A stretch of 7,035 nt of DNA from UCB3 sp964415605 (GTDB taxonomy: Bacteria; Chloroflexota; Anaerolineae; Epilineales; Epilineaceae): positions 1 through 7,035 of the forward strand of contig CAYQBA010000217.1 of assembly GCA_964415605.1 (NCBI GenBank), written 5' to 3'. Below, one piece after another: positions 4,156-7,035 of this stretch. The notes under the pieces are model-generated. The model saw only the letters and a program-made list of their open reading frames with translations. It had not been told where the DNA came from and did not search any database. The first letter of the stretch is position 1; every line of letters begins with the position of its first letter. A program made the translations under genes and the position numbers.

Positions 4156-7035
4156 ATGGCAACCCAACACGTCCAGCTCCCGATCGACGGCATGACGTGC
4201 GCGTCATGCGTCAACACCATCGAGAAGGGGCTCTCCAAGGTCGATGGCGTCACGGCCTGCCAGGTCAACCTGGCCACCGAGCAGGCCAGCGTGGACTACG
4301 ACCCGGCTCGCGTGTCGCCGGACGACCTGGTGGCCCGCGTCCGCCGGCTGGGCTACGACGTGCCGGTGGCGCAGGTGACGCTGGCCATCCACGGCATGAC
4401 GTGCGCGTCGTGCGTCTCGACCGTCGAGCGCGCGCTGCGCAAGGTTCCGGGCGTCACCACGGCTGTGGTCAACCTGGCCGCCGAGACCGCGACGGTGGGC
4501 TACTTGGCCGACCAGGCGGCGGTGGCGGACCTCGTGCGCGCGGTCGAGAAGGCCGGCTACGGCGCGGACGTGCTCGACCCGACCAGCGGAGCCGCGCCGA
4601 CGCTCGCCGAGGCGGCGGGAACGCCGGACACGGTCGCGGGCACGGACGTCCCGCCCTCCGGCCATCGGGCTGGCGCCGCCGGTCAAGCGACCCGGCCCCG
4701 CGTCCCGCCCGTACCGGTCGACGCGATGGCGGCCCACGACGCGCGGGTCCAGCGCGAGCTCGACCGCATCCGGCGCAAGATGATCGTGGCGCTCGGCGCC
4801 GGCGCCGTCATCATGCTGGGCATGGCGCGCGAGATGCTCGGCTGGGCGTTCGTGCCGGCCGTGTTCGCGAGCCCGTGGCTCCAGCTCGCGGTCGCCACGC
4901 CCGTCCAGCTCTGGGCGGGGGCGCAGTTTTACCGCGGCGCGCTCGGCGCGGCGCGGCACCGCACGGCCAACATGAACACGCTCATCGCAGTCGGCACCAC
5001 GGCCGGCTATGCGTTCAGCGTGCTGGCGCTCCTCGACTGGACGCTCCACTGGGGTCTCCTGCCGATGGCGGCCGGGCACATGGGCCCGCAGCTCTACTTC
5101 GACACGTCGGCGATGGTGATCGGCCTGATCCTGCTCGGCAAGTACCTCGAGACGCGCGCCAAGGGGCAGACCAACACGGCCATCAAGCGCCTGATGGGCC
5201 TGCAGCCGCGGACGGCGCGCGTGGCGCGCGGCGACGACGTGCTCGACGTGCCGATCGACGCCGTCGTCGTCGGGGACGTGGTCGTGGTCCGGCCGGGCGA
5301 GAAGATCCCGGTCGACGGTGTCGTGGTCGACGGCCGGTCGGCGGTGGACGAGTCGATGATCACCGGCGAGCCGATCCCGGTGGCCAAGGCGGCGGGCGAC
5401 GAGGTGATCGGCGCGACCATCAACAAGACGGGGTCGTTCCGGTTTCGGGCCACCCGGGTGGGCCGCGACACGGCGCTGGCGCAGATCGTGCGGCTGATCC
5501 AGGCCGCGCAGGGCACGCGGGCGCCGATCCAGCGCCTCGCCGACGTCGTGTCGGCCTACTTCGTGCCGGTCGTCATCGTCGTCGCCGTGGCCACGGGGGT
5601 CGTGTGGTGGGTGCTCGGGCCGGAGCCGCGCGTCAGCTTCGCGCTCGTGTCGTTTGTCACCGTGCTCATCATCGCCTGCCCGTGCGCGATGGGCCTCGCG
5701 ACGCCGACGGCGATCATGGTGGGCACGGGCAAGGGCGCCGAGCACGGCATCCTGATCCGCTCGGCGGAAGCCCTGGAGACGGCGCACAAGCTCGACACGA
5801 TCGTGCTCGACAAGACCGGCACCCTGACGGCCGGCAAGCCGCGGGTCACCGACATCGTCACGCCGTCAGGCGGAGGGCATGGCGTGTCCGGTCGGTTGCC
5901 CGCCGCGCGGGTGGGGGCCAACGGGACGCAAGCCCCGGTGAACGGCACCGCGCCGCCGCTCCGCGCGGTCCACGACATCACGGCCGAGGATGTCGTGCTG
6001 TGGCTGGCGGCGTCGGCGGAGGCCGGCAGCGAACACCCGCTGGGCGAGGCGATCGTGGCCCACGCGCGGGCGCGCGGCCTGAAGCTGGCGGAAGTATCGG
6101 ACTTCGTAGCGGTGCCGGGCCATGGCGTCGACGCCACGGTCGAGGACGTGCGCGTGACGCTCGGCAACCTGGCCCTGATGCGCGAGCGCGGCTACGCGCT
6201 GAATGGCATGGACGCGCAGGTCGACGCGCTGGCGGTGCTGGGCAAGACGCCGATGCTGGTCGCGGCCGAGGGCCAGGTGCAGGGCGTGATCGCCGTCGCC
6301 GACACCCTGAAGCCGGGGGCGGTGGAAGCCGTGCGCGCGCTGCAGGCGATGGGCCTGGACGTCTGGATGCTGACCGGCGACAACGCCCGCACGGCCGCCG
6401 CCATCGCGGCTCAAGTCGGCATCGCCAACGTCATGGCGGAGGTGCTGCCGGCCGGCAAGGCGGGCAAGATCCGCGACCTCCAGGCGGCGGGGCGGACCGT
6501 GGGCATGGTCGGCGACGGCATCAACGACGCGCCGGCGCTGGCGCAGGCGGACGTGGGCCTGGCGATCGGGACGGGGACCGACGTGGCCATGGAAGCCGCG
6601 GACGTCACGCTGATGCGCGGCGACCTCGATGGCATCGTGACGGCGGTGGGGCTGTCGCGGGCCACGATGCGCAACATCCGGCAGAACCTGTTCTGGGCCT
6701 TCGCCTACAACGTCGTCTTGATCCCGGTGGCCATGGGGCTGCTCTACCCGCCCTTCAAGATCCTCCTCAGCCCGACGATGGCCGCCGCGGCCATGGCGCT
6801 CAGCTCGGTGACGGTGGTGAGCAACGCGCTGCGCTTGCGGCGGTATCGGCCGGCGGTGACCCCGGCGCGCGGCAGCACGACCGCGGTGGGCGATGGCGCG
6901 GCGGATCTGGCGCCCACGGCGGGCGCCCCATCGCCGGCGGCGGGGTCCATGACCACCGCCGCGGCGGCGCCGTCCGCCACCGGCCCCGCCCCGGCGGCCG
7001 TCGTTCCCCCGGCCGGCGATCCCGCCGCGCCGGCG
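4156..7035 (+). CDS. copA: Cu(I)-exporting P1B-1-type ATPase, two HMA domains (3' end outside window)
   Basis: Open for 960 codons with no stop before the right edge. It pumps Cu(I) out of the cytoplasm at ATP cost. Two heavy-metal-associated domains carry GMTCASC (Cys15/18 and Cys83/86). A long Ala/Pro/Gly linker (about 142-195) precedes helices MA/MB (about 209-230, 241-259) and TM1-2. The actuator domain has TGEP at 403-406. TM4 holds CPC (508-510), the P domain DKTGT (552-556, phosphorylated Asp552), the N domain SEHPLG (His627-Pro628), then TGDN (740-743) and GDGIND (786-791). TM5 has Tyr851-Asn852 and TM6 Met880...Ser883-Ser884. CPC + YN + MxxSS is the Cu(I)-specific P1B-1 signature, matching the adjacent csoR. 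Oddities are a roughly 36-residue Gly/Ala-rich insertion (571-606) between the P-domain loop and the ATP-binding region, and an Ala/Pro-rich tail after residue 898, still open at the window end. No separate CopZ chaperone gene is present in the window. Confidence 0.96.
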   Translation, partial: MATQHVQLPIDGMTCASCVNTIEKGLSKVDGVTACQVNLATEQASVDYDPARVSPDDLVARVRRLGYDVPVAQVTLAIHGMTCASCVSTVERALRKVPGVTTAVVNLAAETATVGYLADQAAVADLVRAVEKAGYGADVLDPTSGAAPTLAEAAGTPDTVAGTDVPPSGHRAGAAGQATRPRVPPVPVDAMAAHDARVQRELDRIRRKMIVALGAGAVIMLGMAREMLGWAFVPAVFASPWLQLAVATPVQLWAGAQFYRGALGAARHRTANMNTLIAVGTTAGYAFSVLALLDWTLHWGLLPMAAGHMGPQLYFDTSAMVIGLILLGKYLETRAKGQTNTAIKRLMGLQPRTARVARGDDVLDVPIDAVVVGDVVVVRPGEKIPVDGVVVDGRSAVDESMITGEPIPVAKAAGDEVIGATINKTGSFRFRATRVGRDTALAQIVRLIQAAQGTRAPIQRLADVVSAYFVPVVIVVAVATGVVWWVLGPEPRVSFALVSFVTVLIIACPCAMGLATPTAIMVGTGKGAEHGILIRSAEALETAHKLDTIVLDKTGTLTAGKPRVTDIVTPSGGGHGVSGRLPAARVGANGTQAPVNGTAPPLRAVHDITAEDVVLWLAASAEAGSEHPLGEAIVAHARARGLKLAEVSDFVAVPGHGVDATVEDVRVTLGNLALMRERGYALNGMDAQVDALAVLGKTPMLVAAEGQVQGVIAVADTLKPGAVEAVRALQAMGLDVWMLTGDNARTAAAIAAQVGIANVMAEVLPAGKAGKIRDLQAAGRTVGMVGDGINDAPALAQADVGLAIGTGTDVAMEAADVTLMRGDLDGIVTAVGLSRATMRNIRQNLFWAFAYNVVLIPVAMGLLYPPFKILLSPTMAAAAMALSSVTVVSNALRLRRYRPAVTPARGSTTAVGDGAADLAPTAGAPSPAAGSMTTAAAAPSATGPAPAAVVPPAGDPAAPA

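Noticed and set aside
4204..5787. A 527-codon open frame on the - strand inside copA
   Set aside because: It is antisense to conserved CopA motifs, has a His/Arg/Asp-rich composition typical of a shadow frame, and no recognisable domain.

Overview
The window is very GC-rich DNA in which every large gene lies on the + strand. It looks like a bacterial chromosome with strong G/C preference at third codon positions. The DUF2339/DUF3999 pair, a CsoR repressor and a two-HMA copper ATPase, together with Ala/Pro/Gly-rich linkers, would fit Chloroflexota or another high-GC lineage. That placement is a low-confidence impression from protein style; the window has no phylogenetic marker.

Layout: (1) 1-3506 is an uncharacterised cell-envelope pair. 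The first gene is the C-terminal part of a DUF2339-type polytopic membrane protein, cut by the left edge, with an 8-residue tandem repeat near its visible start. Its stop overlaps by 4 bp (ATGA) the start of a DUF3999-type secreted, C-terminally anchored beta-rich protein, so the two are probably translationally coupled. (2) 3507-3831 is a non-coding junction. It holds weak hairpins, four copies of GTGACC within about 50 bp, an extended -10 promoter and a perfect C8G8 palindrome just downstream of the predicted transcription start. (3) 3832 to the right edge is a copper-homeostasis operon: csoR, a Cu(I)-sensing repressor with the canonical Cys36/His61/Cys65 set, then copA, a P1B-1 Cu(I)-exporting ATPase with two N-terminal CASC metal-binding domains. 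copA runs off the window without a stop.

Expected logic of the copper operon: apo-CsoR binds the C/G palindrome and blocks the csoR-copA promoter. Cu(I) binding releases it, and CopA then pumps Cu(I) out of the cytoplasm. The upstream DUF pair looks like a separate transcription unit without an evident link to copper.

The least ordinary points are the well-formed CsoR operator/promoter, unusual low-complexity insertions in all three large proteins (including inside the CopA nucleotide-binding domain and as an open-ended CopA C-terminal tail), and the DUF2339-DUF3999 pair, whose function is unknown. I found no CRISPR array, insertion sequence, tRNA or rRNA gene, or clearly novel system.
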